Notes: generated from the sequence alone by a model not told the origin. A stretch of 64,000 nucleotides of DNA from Wenyingzhuangia aestuarii (GCF_011927765.1 NZ_JAATJG010000003.1:186001-250000), one strand, 5' to 3'. Shown: positions 35,048 through 44,502, numbered from the stretch's first letter. Numbers and translations are program-made.

Positions 35048-35587
35048 ATGCATCTTAAAAAAATCATAAAGCAATGTCAGCAAAACAACTCAAAAGCGCA
35101 ATCTGCGTTGTACGAGTTGTTTGCTCCTAAACTTTATGCGGTTTCTTACAAATACTCAAACAATCAACAAGAAGCAGAAGATAATTTACACGATGGATTT
35201 TTAACCATTTTACAAAAAATAGATCAGTTTAAACACAAAGGATCTTTTGAAGGATGGATGAAACGGATTGTAATAAATACCGCTCTTGAAAAATATAGAA
35301 AAGACAAAATTTTCCCTTTAATAAACGAAGAAATTAAAGACGAAGTTGTTCTAGAAATTGAAGATGAAGATATAGATTTAGAAATACTTTTAAACAGCAT
35401 TCAAAAACTACCAAACAGATATAGACTTGTCTTTAATCTATATGTTTTAGATGGTTATTCTCATAAAGAAATAGCCAAGATGCTTGAAATTTCTGAAGGG
35501 ACTTCTAAATCTAACTTATCTAGAGCCAAAGCAATTCTAAAAAAAGAATTAGAAAATAAACCACAGCAAAACCAAAACAATTTTTAA
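35048..35587 (+). CDS. ECF-type RNA polymerase sigma factor
   Basis: A 179-aa sigma-70 family factor of the extracytoplasmic-function type. Region 2 includes LYELFAPKLYAVSYKYSNNQ, AEDNLHDGFLTILQKI and FEGWMKRIVINTALEKYRK. Region 4 includes LPNRYRLVFNLYVLDGYSH, KEIAKMLEISEGTSKSNLSR. It is followed 2 bp later by a membrane protein with a short N-terminal cytoplasmic segment, which is the likely anti-sigma or signalling partner. Confidence 0.92.
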   Translation: MHLKKIIKQCQQNNSKAQSALYELFAPKLYAVSYKYSNNQQEAEDNLHDGFLTILQKIDQFKHKGSFEGWMKRIVINTALEKYRKDKIFPLINEEIKDEVVLEIEDEDIDLEILLNSIQKLPNRYRLVFNLYVLDGYSHKEIAKMLEISEGTSKSNLSRAKAILKKELENKPQQNQNNF

Positions 35588-35589
35588 CC

Positions 35590-36867
35590 ATGGAACCTAA
35601 AAACTTAGAAAGGTTATACCAAGAAAAATTGAAGGATTTAGAAATGAATCCTAACCCTGTGGTATGGAATAAAATTGAAAGTTCTTTGCTAGCACAGCAA
35701 AACTCTACAAAAGGAATTCTTTGGTACTGGACCTCTGGAACCATTGCAGTAGTATTACTTCTTGGATTTTTTATCATCAAACAAAATGCTTTACAACCTA
35801 TTTACAGCCACGTATATTTAACACAAACAGATAGTGTTTTAACTCCAAAAACAACGGTAAAAGATTTAAATATTAATATTTCAGCCACCTCAACACCCTA
35901 CAAGAAAAAAGCTAAAAATCATCAGCTTAAAAAAGAAAAAACGCAAGCTGTTCATTCCAAAAACATAATTGCAGAAAAAACATTTGCTCCTTTACAAAAC
36001 AAAAAAACAAGTGCTACATTAAAAAAGCTATCAAAAGAAAAAACAATTGTAAGCACTAAAAAAGAACCTCTTTTAAACTTCCAAAAGGATAAGCCCTTTT
36101 TAGCTCAAAAAACTCTTGCAGATTCTAAAACCAATACAAAGATTGCGAATAACAAATCGTCTAAAAAGGAATGGAGTATTGCTCCAATTATTTCACAATA
36201 TTACTACGGTGCTTTTTCTAACAATTCCCCTGTAGACAACAGGTTAGACAATGCTAAAAAAACAGGACAACTATCTACTTCTTACGGTGTAAACGTTGCC
36301 TACCAAGCAACTAACAAAATAAAGATAAAAACAGGAATTCATAGAATTAGTTTGCTTCAAACTACAGATGGAAATTTAGTATCAGGAATACAAAGAACCT
36401 CTTCTTTTGCAAACGCAAGCAAACAAGCTCCAAGCAAAAGCGCATTAATGCTAGATAATACATCCGCTAATTTTGACAGTAAATCTGAACTTACTTTTAT
36501 TGATAATTCCAGCAGTCAACTAGAACAAAGTATAGGTTACATAGAAATTCCTGTAGAAGTTAATTTTAGCATTTACCAATCTAAAAAATTTAAAATGTTT
36601 GCCGTTGGCGGACTTAGCACCTTATTTTTAACAGAAAATAATTTGCAAATACAGAGCGGACAATTTTCTTTTTCAGAAGGAGAAGCTAACAATTTAAACA
36701 ACTTAAACTTTAGTTTTAACCTTGGGACAGATTTTGAATATCATTTTTCTAGCAAGTGGTTTTTAAACCTTGCTCCGTCTCTAAAAATTCAGACACAAAC
36801 ATTTAGTACCTCTAACAACAACCCATATTTAATTGGAGTTTCAACAGGTGTTAATTATAAATTCTAA
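35590..36867 (+). CDS. Sigma-factor partner: N-terminal TM helix plus C-terminal OM beta-barrel
   Basis: A 425-aa protein. Residues 1-42 are a short, charged cytoplasmic segment (NLERLYQEKLKDLEMNPNP). One membrane helix follows at about 43-63 (ILWYWTSGTIAVVLLLGFFI), then a Lys-rich linker at 95-190. Residues ~195-425 have strands typical of an outer-membrane barrel (SIAPIISQYYYGAF, YIEIPVEVNFSIYQSKKFKM, FNLGTDFEYHF) ending GVSTGVNYKF. It starts 2 bp after the sigma factor gene. It has no cleavable signal, so the helix probably stays. It may span the envelope and hold the sigma factor, which is inference. Confidence 0.7.
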   Translation: MEPKNLERLYQEKLKDLEMNPNPVVWNKIESSLLAQQNSTKGILWYWTSGTIAVVLLLGFFIIKQNALQPIYSHVYLTQTDSVLTPKTTVKDLNINISATSTPYKKKAKNHQLKKEKTQAVHSKNIIAEKTFAPLQNKKTSATLKKLSKEKTIVSTKKEPLLNFQKDKPFLAQKTLADSKTNTKIANNKSSKKEWSIAPIISQYYYGAFSNNSPVDNRLDNAKKTGQLSTSYGVNVAYQATNKIKIKTGIHRISLLQTTDGNLVSGIQRTSSFANASKQAPSKSALMLDNTSANFDSKSELTFIDNSSSQLEQSIGYIEIPVEVNFSIYQSKKFKMFAVGGLSTLFLTENNLQIQSGQFSFSEGEANNLNNLNFSFNLGTDFEYHFSSKWFLNLAPSLKIQTQTFSTSNNNPYLIGVSTGVNYKF

Positions 36868-36871
36868 ACTT

Positions 36872-37384
36872 ATGAAAAGTATTATTTTCCTGTTTACAGC
36901 TCTTTGTCTGCTTTCTTGTTCCCAAAAAGACGATCAAGAAAAAGAAATAAAAGAAGTTTACAACAACGGCACTGCCTTTAACACCTTTCTAAACAACAGC
37001 AAATTAGTAGTTACAGATAAAGAGGGTGTTTACACCAAAGAATCTGCCATTGAAACCGGAAACAATATTGTTTTTGAACACAAATTTGTTGCAGATGACG
37101 AAGAAGGTATAGCCGATGATGAGTATTATGAAATTATCCGTTTTGAGATTAATGCCAATCTTACCCAATTTTCTTATGCCAATAAAGCATTAACCAACAT
37201 AAACCCAGTGCTATCTAAATATTGTTATTGTTACTTTCCTACAAGTCCAGAAAAATCTGTAGCTCCTACAGGGAGTGTAACGGGAAAAAAACAATCTAAC
37301 AATAAATGGGAAATCAATCTAAATCTTGTTTTTTATGGAGATGAGGCAAGAAATATTACAGAAACGTTTACCTTAAAAAATTAG
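36872..37384 (+). CDS. Lipoprotein of unknown function
   Basis: A 170-aa lipoprotein starting MKSIIFLFTALCLLSC. The mature part is acidic and beta-rich, with a cysteine pair in SKYCYCYFPTSP. ATG at 36872 is chosen over an in-frame TTG at 36833 that lies inside the preceding gene. It follows the barrel protein by 4 bp, so it belongs to the sigma factor operon, and it overlaps the convergent methyltransferase gene by 4 bp. Confidence 0.7.
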   Translation: MKSIIFLFTALCLLSCSQKDDQEKEIKEVYNNGTAFNTFLNNSKLVVTDKEGVYTKESAIETGNNIVFEHKFVADDEEGIADDEYYEIIRFEINANLTQFSYANKALTNINPVLSKYCYCYFPTSPEKSVAPTGSVTGKKQSNNKWEINLNLVFYGDEARNITETFTLKN

Positions 37385-37911
37385 AATCTAAATTGTTTAC
37401 ACAAATCCCACAAAACAACTCCTGTGGTTACCGATATATTTAAAGAATGCTTGGTACCAAATTGAGGAATTTCTATACAGTAATCACAAGTATTTATAAC
37501 CTCTTGCTGTACTCCTTTTACTTCGTTACCCATTACAATAGCGTACTTTTCTGATGATTGAACACTAAAATCTTGCAACTTTACACTGTTTTCTGCTTGC
37601 TCAATAGCTGCGGTTACAATTCCATCTGCTTTTAACTTATCAATCAAGGTTAATGTATCTTCTACATATTCCCATTCCACAGATTCGGTAGCTCCTAAAG
37701 CCGTTTTATGAATTTCTTTGTTTGGAGGAACTGCTGTAATTCCACACAAATAAATTTTCTCAATGGCAAAAGCATCACTAGTTCTAAATACAGAACCAAT
37801 GTTATTTAAACTTCTAATATTGTCTAAAACAACAATCAAAGGTGTTTTTTCTGCCACTTTAAAAGCGGCCACATCTAATCTATTTAATTCGTTGTTTTTA
37901 AGTTTACGCAT
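37381..37911 (-). CDS. SpoU/TrmH-family RNA 2'-O-methyltransferase
   Basis: A 176-aa SPOUT-class methyltransferase with the three SpoU motifs: motif 1 IVVLDNIRSLNNIGSVFRTSDAF, motif 2 YAIVMGNEVKGV, and motif 3 IPQFGTKHSLNISVTTGVVL. The N-terminus is short, with no substrate-binding extension. The substrate RNA is unknown. ATG at 37911 is chosen because it begins a conserved MRKLKNNEL; the frame extends 21 codons further without homology. Confidence 0.9.
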   Translation of the reverse strand: MRKLKNNELNRLDVAAFKVAEKTPLIVVLDNIRSLNNIGSVFRTSDAFAIEKIYLCGITAVPPNKEIHKTALGATESVEWEYVEDTLTLIDKLKADGIVTAAIEQAENSVKLQDFSVQSSEKYAIVMGNEVKGVQQEVINTCDYCIEIPQFGTKHSLNISVTTGVVLWDLCKQFRF

Positions 37912-38059
37912 CTCTTTAAATTTAAGAAGTCTCAAAATTAGGTTAATTTCCGCTAAAAGTGCATAAATTGTCAATAGAACCTTAATAACTTTTGCTTGTA
38001 TCTTTCATCAGTTTCTTTAAAAAATTTAATTTCGCCTAGAATCCCAAAAAATCATCATT

Positions 38060-40672
38060 GTGGCTAAAACCAAAGTAAAAAAAGAAACTCCTTTAATGAA
38101 GCAGTACAACGGTATTAAAAAAAAATACCCAGATGCTATGTTGCTTTTTAGAGTTGGTGACTTTTACGAAACTTTTGGAACCGATGCCATTAAAGCTGCT
38201 CAGGTACTAAATATTACCTTAACCAAACGTGGTGCTGGTAGCGATTCTGAAACTGCCTTGGCAGGATTTCCACATCATTCCTTAAATACCTATTTGCCTA
38301 AATTGGTAAAATCTGGTTTGCGTGTGGCTATTTGCGATCAGTTAGAAGATCCTAAAATGACCAAAACCATTGTAAAACGAGGGGTTACAGAATTGGTTAC
38401 ACCGGGTGTTGCTTTAAATGATGAAGTACTACAATCTAAAAACAACAACTTTTTAGCGGCAGTACACTTTGGAAAAAAAGAATTAGGAGTTTCTTTTTTA
38501 GATATTTCTACTGGAGAATTTTTAGCAGCTCAGGGAGATGCTAGTTATGTAGATAAATTATTACAAAACTTTGCTCCAAGCGAAATTTTGGTAGAAAAGA
38601 AAAACAAAGTGTTTTTTAACGAAACCTTTGGAGATAGATTTCACACCTTTTATTTAGACGATTGGGTTTTTCAGATAGAATTTGCCACCGAAAATTTATT
38701 AAATCACTTTAAAGTAAATTCTTTAAAAGGATATGGAGTAGAAAACTTATCAGAAGGAATCATTTCTTCTGGAGCTATTTTGTATTATTTATCAGAAACG
38801 CAGCACAATCAACTAAATCATATTACAAGCATTCAGCGTGTACATGAAAACGACTATGTTTGGATGGATAGATTTACCATTCGTAACCTAGAATTGTATC
38901 ATTCTACCAACGAAAATGCCGTTACACTTTTAAGTATTATCGATCAAACCAACTCTCCTATGGGAGCTCGTTTGTTAAAAAGATGGTTGGCTTTACCTTT
39001 AAAAGAAGCTAGTCAAATTACCAAAAGACATGAAGTAGTAAACTACTTTATGAATCACGATGATTTTTACAAAACCACAGAATATCAAATTAAGCAAATT
39101 AGTGATATAGAACGTTTGATTTCTAAAGTGGCTACCGGAAAAATAAACCCTAGAGAAGTTACTTACTTAAAACAATCTTTAGATGCTATTATTCCTATAA
39201 AAACAGCAGCTCAAGAAAGTGATAACATCACCTTAAAAGCTATTGGAGAACAATTACAGGATTGTACTTTATTAAGAGAAAAAATTGCCACTACCCTAGT
39301 AGCGGATGCTCCCGTGAGTATTAATAAAGGAAATGCCATTGCTCCTGGAGTTTCTGCTGAATTAGATGATTTAAGAAACATTTCTAATTCTGGAAAAGAA
39401 TATTTAGAAAATCTTTTAAAACGAGAAACCGAACGCACAGGAATTACCTCTTTAAAAATAGCCTTTAACAACGTTTTTGGATATTATATAGAAGTTAGAA
39501 ACACCCATAAAGACAAGGTTCCAGAAGATTGGATTCGTAAACAAACCTTGGTAAATGCAGAACGTTATATTACCGAAGAATTAAAAGAATACGAAACCAA
39601 AATTTTAGGTGCCGAAGAAAAAATTGCCCAATTAGAACAACAATTATTCTCTGGATTAATTCAATTTTTAATTGATTACATTCAACCTATTCAGCTAAAC
39701 GCTAGCTTAATTGCTCAGTTAGATTGTTTGTGCGGTTTTGCAACCTTAGCTATTAACAACAGCTACGTAAGACCTAGTATTGATGAAACTACCGAAATTG
39801 AAATTAAAAACGGTCGTCATCCTGTTATTGAAAAACAATTAGGTTTTGGAGAAGAATACATTGCCAATGATATTGTTTTAAACAGAAATCAGCAACAAAT
39901 TATTATGATTACCGGACCCAACATGTCGGGTAAATCGGCCATATTAAGACAAACTGCCTTGATTGTTTTGTTAGCTCAAATGGGAAGTTATGTACCTGCA
40001 CAACAAGCCAGAATTGGTGTGGTAGATAAAATATTTACACGTGTTGGTGCTAGCGATAACATTTCTATGGGAGAGTCTACTTTTATGGTAGAAATGAATG
40101 AAACGGCTAGTATTCTAAACAACGTATCAGAACGCAGTTTAATTTTATTAGATGAAATTGGACGTGGAACCAGTACCTATGATGGTATTTCTATTGCTTG
40201 GGCTATTGCAGAATATTTACACGAACACCCAAGTCAGGCAAAAACATTATTTGCTACACATTATCACGAATTAAACGATATGTCTAGCACCTTTGCTAGA
40301 ATTAAAAACTTTAACGTTTCTGTAAAAGAATTAAAAGACAAGGTAATTTTCTTGCGTAAACTAACTGCTGGGGGTAGTGAGCACAGTTTTGGTATTCATG
40401 TAGCTAAATTAGCCGGAATGCCACAAGCCGTAATTCACAGAGCCAATAAAATGTTGACTCAGTTAGAAAACAGTCACGGATTAGAAAACAACAAAGCAAA
40501 AATTGAAAACGCAACTCAAGAAGACGATTTTCAATTAAGTTTTTTTCAGCTAGACGATCCTTTGTTAGAAGGTATTAAAGATGAAATTTTAGCAACTGAC
40601 ATTAACAACCTAACCCCTGTAGAAGCGTTAATGAAACTGAACGAAATTAAACGAATGCTAATAGGCAAGTAA
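38060..40672 (+). CDS. mutS: DNA mismatch repair protein MutS
   Basis: Mismatch recognition ATPase of 870 aa. The mismatch-contacting FYE motif is at 35-37 ([10 protein letters not shown]). The clamp and lever domains lie in the middle, and the ABC ATPase has Walker [17 protein letters not shown], the [13 protein letters not shown] signature and Walker [17 protein letters not shown]. The start is GTG at 38060. Its normal length, intact motifs and clean reading frame indicate a functional gene. It is followed 7 bp later by the TRIC-type gene. Confidence 0.97.
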   Translation: MAKTKVKKETPLMKQYNGIKKKYPDAMLLFRVGDFYETFGTDAIKAAQVLNITLTKRGAGSDSETALAGFPHHSLNTYLPKLVKSGLRVAICDQLEDPKMTKTIVKRGVTELVTPGVALNDEVLQSKNNNFLAAVHFGKKELGVSFLDISTGEFLAAQGDASYVDKLLQNFAPSEILVEKKNKVFFNETFGDRFHTFYLDDWVFQIEFATENLLNHFKVNSLKGYGVENLSEGIISSGAILYYLSETQHNQLNHITSIQRVHENDYVWMDRFTIRNLELYHSTNENAVTLLSIIDQTNSPMGARLLKRWLALPLKEASQITKRHEVVNYFMNHDDFYKTTEYQIKQISDIERLISKVATGKINPREVTYLKQSLDAIIPIKTAAQESDNITLKAIGEQLQDCTLLREKIATTLVADAPVSINKGNAIAPGVSAELDDLRNISNSGKEYLENLLKRETERTGITSLKIAFNNVFGYYIEVRNTHKDKVPEDWIRKQTLVNAERYITEELKEYETKILGAEEKIAQLEQQLFSGLIQFLIDYIQPIQLNASLIAQLDCLCGFATLAINNSYVRPSIDETTEIEIKNGRHPVIEKQLGFGEEYIANDIVLNRNQQQIIMITGPNMSGKSAILRQTALIVLLAQMGSYVPAQQARIGVVDKIFTRVGASDNISMGESTFMVEMNETASILNNVSERSLILLDEIGRGTSTYDGISIAWAIAEYLHEHPSQAKTLFATHYHELNDMSSTFARIKNFNVSVKELKDKVIFLRKLTAGGSEHSFGIHVAKLAGMPQAVIHRANKMLTQLENSHGLENNKAKIENATQEDDFQLSFFQLDDPLLEGIKDEILATDINNLTPVEALMKLNEIKRMLIGK

Positions 40673-40679
40673 CTATATT

Positions 40680-41297
40680 ATGATCACTATTATTGAATAC
40701 CTAAATATTTCTGGATCTTTTGTTTTTGCCATTTCAGGAGCATTAATTGCCATTAAGAAAAAACTAGATCCTTTTGGAGTTTTAATAGTTGCTTTTATTA
40801 CAGCTGTTGGCGGAGGAACTTTAAGAGATATTTTATTAGCCAAAGAAGTCTTTTGGCTCTATAACACCTCTATGCTTTATGCCGTTTTTACAGGAGCTGT
40901 ACTAGCCATGTTTTTAAAAAACAAATTAGATTTTTTCTCTAAACCCATGTTTTTTTACGATGCTTTAGGTCTTGGTTTATTTACCATTACTGGAGTACAA
41001 ATAGGTATACAAAACCAACTAGACAACTCCATTTGTATTTTACTAGGAACGGTAACAGGTGTTTTTGGTGGAGTTTTAAGAGATGTGGTTGTAAACAGAA
41101 TTCCTGTAATATTTAAAAAAGAAATTTATGCTACTGCTAGTGTATTAGGTGGTTGTTTGTATCTTTTATTACTAAAACTAAACGTACCCAATCCTTACTC
41201 ACAAATTATTCCTGTGCTATTTACTATTATAATTCGTTTAGCAGCTGTTTATTTTAAAGTTTCACTTCCAACTATTTACAAAAAACAACATGGTTAA
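40680..41297 (+). CDS. TRIC/UPF0126-family membrane protein
   Basis: A 205-aa inner-membrane protein made of two repeats of three helices, each with the GGGTLRD-type motif: FITAVGGGTLRDILLAKEV and TVTGVFGGVLRDVVVNRIP. This is the YicG/trimeric intracellular cation channel family. The physiological substrate in bacteria is unsettled. It lies 7 bp after mutS and overlaps the next gene by 8 bp. Confidence 0.9.
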   Translation: MITIIEYLNISGSFVFAISGALIAIKKKLDPFGVLIVAFITAVGGGTLRDILLAKEVFWLYNTSMLYAVFTGAVLAMFLKNKLDFFSKPMFFYDALGLGLFTITGVQIGIQNQLDNSICILLGTVTGVFGGVLRDVVVNRIPVIFKKEIYATASVLGGCLYLLLLKLNVPNPYSQIIPVLFTIIIRLAAVYFKVSLPTIYKKQHG

Positions 41298-41751
41298 CAA
41301 TTTAGAACAAGGTTATTTTGGTATTGGTATTTATAATGGTAAAACTCCTGAAAACCTAGGTGTTTTATGGAGATCTGCTCAAAACATGGGAGCAAGTTTT
41401 ATTTACACCATAGGAAACAGATATGCTAAACAAGCTTGCGACACACACAAAGCCGTAGGTGCTATGCCTTATTTTCATTACGATAGTTTTGAAGAGTTTT
41501 ACAAACATTTACCCAAAAGTGCTGTGTTGGTGGGAGTAGAATTAGATGATAAGTCAGTTCCGTTAGAAACGTTTCAACACCCAAAAAGATGTGTTTATTT
41601 GTTAGGAGCAGAAGACCACGGTTTATCTAAAGAAGCTATTGATAAATCACATTTTTTAGTTAAATTTAAATCAACCTTAAGCTTAAACGTAGCCGTTGCT
41701 GGTAGCATAGTAATGTACGACAGAGGAGCTAAAAAACCAATCAACTTATAA
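41290..41751 (+). CDS. SpoU-family RNA methyltransferase
   Basis: A compact 153-aa SPOUT methyltransferase with motif 1 GKTPENLGVLWRSAQNMGA, motif 2 VYLLGAEDHGLSKEAI and motif 3 LSLNVAVAGSIVMYDRG. It is shorter than the tRNA Gm18-type enzymes and close to TrmL-like proteins in size. The RNA target is unknown. It overlaps the flanking genes on both sides (8 bp and 1 bp), so all four genes from mutS probably form one operon. Confidence 0.88.
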   Translation: MVNNLEQGYFGIGIYNGKTPENLGVLWRSAQNMGASFIYTIGNRYAKQACDTHKAVGAMPYFHYDSFEEFYKHLPKSAVLVGVELDDKSVPLETFQHPKRCVYLLGAEDHGLSKEAIDKSHFLVKFKSTLSLNVAVAGSIVMYDRGAKKPINL

Positions 41752-42896
41752 TGAAGCCTTTCTTTCGTTTTCTAAAATCAAAACAAATGCTTTTGATTCT
41801 TGCTACCGGAATAGTAAGTATCATTTTATGGTATACCTATATCTTTTTTAATAGTTTTCAAAAACAAGAAGCTATTAAAATGGAAATACTAGCAGATGCT
41901 TATTTTCAATTTAACAAAGCCTCTAACAATGAAGACATTAGTTTATTGGTAAAAATTATAGAGAACAACAACTCTATTCCAATGATTGTTACAGATGCTA
42001 AAGACCATATTTTATTAGATCAAAACATTACATACAAAGAAGCCAACAAACAAAAGGTTCTTTCTAAAAGATTAGAGGAAATGAAAAAAGTTCATCCTCC
42101 TATTGTCATTAATATTTCAAAAGATAAAAATCAATACATCTACTACTCCAATTCCGAAATATTAAACAGATTACGATTTTATCCACTAGCACTTGCTGCC
42201 ATCTTTATTATTTTCCTTTGGATTATTTATACTGTTTTTAATGCCTCTTCTGTTTCTGATAAAAACAAATTATGGAGTGGAATGGCTAAAGAAACAGCAC
42301 ATCAAATAGGAACTCCACTATCCTCTTTATTAGGTTGGGTAGCCATTTTACGTTCCGAAAAAATAGACCAGAGCTATGTAGATGAAATTGAAAAAGATGT
42401 AGAACACTTAAATATTATAGCCAATCGTTTTTCTAAAATTGGTTCAGAACCTGTATTAGACTCCCACAATCCTTCTAAAATTATTGAAGACACTATTAGT
42501 TATTTTAAAACTAGAAGTTCTAAAAACGTGGTTTTTAACTACAACAAACCAGAAACCACACTTTCTGTAAAACTAAACAAAGACTTATTTGGGTGGGTAC
42601 TAGAAAACATTATTAAAAATGCTATTGATGCTATGTTAGGTAAAGGAAACATAGACATTCAACTACTAGATACTCCCAAAGAAATACAAATCTTAATTAC
42701 CGATACTGGAAAAGGAATTCCTAAAAACTTACATAGAAAAATATTTGAACCTGGCTTTACCACTAAAGAACGTGGTTGGGGCTTAGGACTCTCTTTAACT
42801 CGAAGGATTATTACCCAATACCACAACGGAAAAGTATTTGTAAAACAATCTCAAAAACACACTGGAAGTACTTTTCAGATTAATATTCCTAAATAA
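41751..42896 (+). CDS. Sensor histidine kinase with HQIGTPLSS H-box
   Basis: A 381-aa membrane kinase with two helices (about 13-33 and 143-165) and a small extracytoplasmic domain between. The dimerisation box has His184 in KETAHQIGTPLSSLLGW, a variant widespread in Bacteroidota. The ATPase domain has NIIKNAIDAM, DTGKGIPK and GWGLGLSLTRRI. No response regulator is adjacent. Its ATG overlaps the stop of the preceding methyltransferase gene by 1 bp (TAATG). Confidence 0.9.
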   Translation: MKPFFRFLKSKQMLLILATGIVSIILWYTYIFFNSFQKQEAIKMEILADAYFQFNKASNNEDISLLVKIIENNNSIPMIVTDAKDHILLDQNITYKEANKQKVLSKRLEEMKKVHPPIVINISKDKNQYIYYSNSEILNRLRFYPLALAAIFIIFLWIIYTVFNASSVSDKNKLWSGMAKETAHQIGTPLSSLLGWVAILRSEKIDQSYVDEIEKDVEHLNIIANRFSKIGSEPVLDSHNPSKIIEDTISYFKTRSSKNVVFNYNKPETTLSVKLNKDLFGWVLENIIKNAIDAMLGKGNIDIQLLDTPKEIQILITDTGKGIPKNLHRKIFEPGFTTKERGWGLGLSLTRRIITQYHNGKVFVKQSQKHTGSTFQINIPK

Positions 42897-42924
42897 AAAA
42901 GGAGCTCATAAGACCTCCTTTTTT
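42895..42924 (+). terminator. Terminator of the mutS operon
   Basis: AAAAAAGGAG pairs with CTCCTTTTTT around a 10-nt loop. It can also end the convergent HIT gene transcript. Confidence 0.8.
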
Positions 42925-42935
42925 ATTGTTTTCAT

Positions 42936-43322
42936 TTACAAATAACTTGCTATTTTTTCTGCCAAGGCTTTAAATTCAGCTTCGGTTAACTTTACTTTTT
43001 TTCCAAAAGTAGCATCTGCCATTTCGTTTAAAGGAACCAAATGCACATGTACATGTGGTACTTCTAAACCAATAACAGACAAACCAACTCTTTTACAAGG
43101 CACTGCTTTTTCTATAGCAGCCGCAATAGTTTTAGAGTACTGAAATAACTTTGTATATAAATCATCTTCCAAATCAAAAAGTTTATCTACCTCTTTTTTA
43201 GGAACTACTAACGTATGTCCTGCTGCATTAGGATTGATATCTAAGAACACAAAAAAATCTTCGTTTTCTGCTATTTTGTACGATGGAATTTCTCCTTTAA
43301 TTATTTTTGTAAAAATGCTCAT
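42936..43322 (-). CDS. HIT-family nucleotide-binding protein
   Basis: A 128-aa histidine-triad protein. The catalytic motif is HVHVHLVPL, preceded by LDINPNAAGHTLVVPKKEV. HIT proteins of this branch hydrolyse AMP-lysine-type or adenylyl phosphoramidate bonds. It is downstream of greA on the minus strand, separated by a 98-bp region that contains a hairpin-forming repeat. Confidence 0.93.
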   Translation of the reverse strand: MSIFTKIIKGEIPSYKIAENEDFFVFLDINPNAAGHTLVVPKKEVDKLFDLEDDLYTKLFQYSKTIAAAIEKAVPCKRVGLSVIGLEVPHVHVHLVPLNEMADATFGKKVKLTEAEFKALAEKIASYL

Positions 43323-43348
43323 GCTTGTAATCTTATTTTATTGGGTCA

Positions 43349-43413
43349 TCGAGCGAAGTCGAGATGTAATATCATTTAGAAAGTAAAAAGTTCTCGACTC
43401 CGCTCGAACACCT
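43349..43413. repeat. Intergenic hairpin repeat element
   Basis: TCGAGCGAAGTCGAGA (43349-43364) and TCTCGACTCCGCTCGA (43392-43407) are inverted copies with one mismatch, enclosing 27 nt. The right arm with its tail, GTTCTCGACT then CCGCTCGAACACCT, recurs in degraded form at 57397-57420 (GTTCTCAACTTTGCTCGAAC then ACCT). It is GC-rich compared with its surroundings. It lies between greA and the HIT gene and could attenuate read-through. Confidence 0.75.
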
Positions 43414-43420
43414 TAAAAAT

Positions 43421-43894
43421 TTATCTAGAAATCTCAACAATTTCAAACTTCATCACTCCATTTGGAGCCTGAATTTCAGCAATATCACCTTGCTTATGCC
43501 CTAACAATCCTTTTCCTATAGGAGAATTTACAGACAATTTTCCATTACGAATGTCTGTTTCAGAATCGGCAACCAACTGGTAATTAAACTCCATACCGTT
43601 AGCTACATTCTTTAATTTCACCTTAGAATGAATTAAAATTTTAGAAGTATCCAATTGAGATTCATCTAAAATACGAGCATTTGCTACAACATTCTTTAAT
43701 TTGGCTATTTTTAATTCCAACAAAGACTGCTCTTCTTTGGCTGCATGGTACTCTGCATTTTCACTTAAATCTCCTTTGTCTCTTGCCTCTGCAATTTCGT
43801 TCGTCACTCTAGGACGTTCTACTTGCTCTAAAAATTCTAACTCTCCTTTTAATTTCTTAAGTCCTTCTTCTGAATAATATGATACTTCACTCAT
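43421..43894 (-). CDS. greA: Transcription elongation factor GreA
   Basis: Rescues backtracked RNA polymerase by stimulating transcript cleavage. The 157-aa protein has the N-terminal coiled coil with the tip motif ARDKGDLSENAEYHAAKEEQ (Asp and Glu in place) and the C-terminal FKBP-like domain ending in LGHKQGDIAEIQAPNG. The frame extends 21 codons upstream of ATG 43894, but a promoter element at 43955-43962 puts the transcript start near 43947, so the shorter start is right. Confidence 0.95.
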   Translation of the reverse strand: MSEVSYYSEEGLKKLKGELEFLEQVERPRVTNEIAEARDKGDLSENAEYHAAKEEQSLLELKIAKLKNVVANARILDESQLDTSKILIHSKVKLKNVANGMEFNYQLVADSETDIRNGKLSVNSPIGKGLLGHKQGDIAEIQAPNGVMKFEIVEISR

Positions 43895-43923
43895 CTTCTC
43901 TAAATTTTTATAACACAAAAAAA

Positions 43924-43948
43924 TCTCATTACCACTTTGGAAATGAGA
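43924..43948 (-). promoter_or_regulatory. 5'-terminal stem-loop in the greA leader
   Basis: On the minus strand TCTCATT-T-CCA pairs with TGG-T-AATGAGA around a 3-nt loop, giving ten pairs with one T-T mismatch. The predicted transcript start (about 43947) falls at its base, so the mRNA would begin with this hairpin, 30 nt before the start codon. Confidence 0.45.
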
Positions 43949-43954
43949 CATACA

Positions 43955-43962
43955 CAAAGATA
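43955..43962 (-). promoter_or_regulatory. Promoter -7 element of greA
   Basis: The minus strand reads TATCTTTG, matching TAnnTTTG, 60 bp ahead of the greA start. Confidence 0.6.
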
Positions 43963-44027
43963 TAGAAATTATTGGAAGCTAAAAAATTCTGTATCTTTAC
44001 CTCATAAATTTTATACACAACTATCCC

Positions 44028-44477
44028 GTGATTAAAAAAATCATCTTATTTACCCTATTTATTGCACTAACAGCTTGTACCAAGCAAGGGTTTAACCAAC
44101 AAAACACCATGGTACCTAGAAAAGCTGTAAACATAAAAATTTTTGATCCAATTACTAACAGTGCTGGTGTTGGTGATTATACCATCATTAAAGATCAAGG
44201 CTACCAAGGAATCATTGTATTTAACCTAGGTAGTGATCTTTATACTGCTTTTGATTTAGGTTGTCCTTATATTAACCCTAATGAATGTCAAACTCCTATG
44301 ACTGTTGAAAACGGAACTGGCCAAATGTCTTGTGCCAATTGTAGCAATGATGATATTTCTTTTACTCAATACCAAACAGCAGTAACAATTGAAGAAGGTG
44401 GTGTTGAAAAAACATATGCACTAAGACAGTACTCTGCTTTTTTAGAAGGAGGAGGACTTAGAATCACTAATTTTTAA
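44028..44477 (+). CDS. Rieske-like lipoprotein with altered cluster motif
   Basis: A 149-aa lipoprotein (lipobox LTAC) with GTG start at 44028. The mature part follows the order of a Rieske domain: GIIVFNLGSDLYTAFDLGCP, then NECQTPMTV, then QMSCANCSNDDISF and the closing ALRQYSAFLEGGGLRITNF. In true Rieske proteins the ligands are CxH and CxxH. Here the first is CPY and the second CANC, so a normal 2Fe-2S cluster is unlikely. The related flavobacterial lipoproteins I recall also lack the full ligand set. Function is unknown. Confidence 0.65.
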   Translation: MIKKIILFTLFIALTACTKQGFNQQNTMVPRKAVNIKIFDPITNSAGVGDYTIIKDQGYQGIIVFNLGSDLYTAFDLGCPYINPNECQTPMTVENGTGQMSCANCSNDDISFTQYQTAVTIEEGGVEKTYALRQYSAFLEGGGLRITNF

Positions 44478-44502
44478 AAGTGTAGATTCCCTCATTTATT
44501 TG

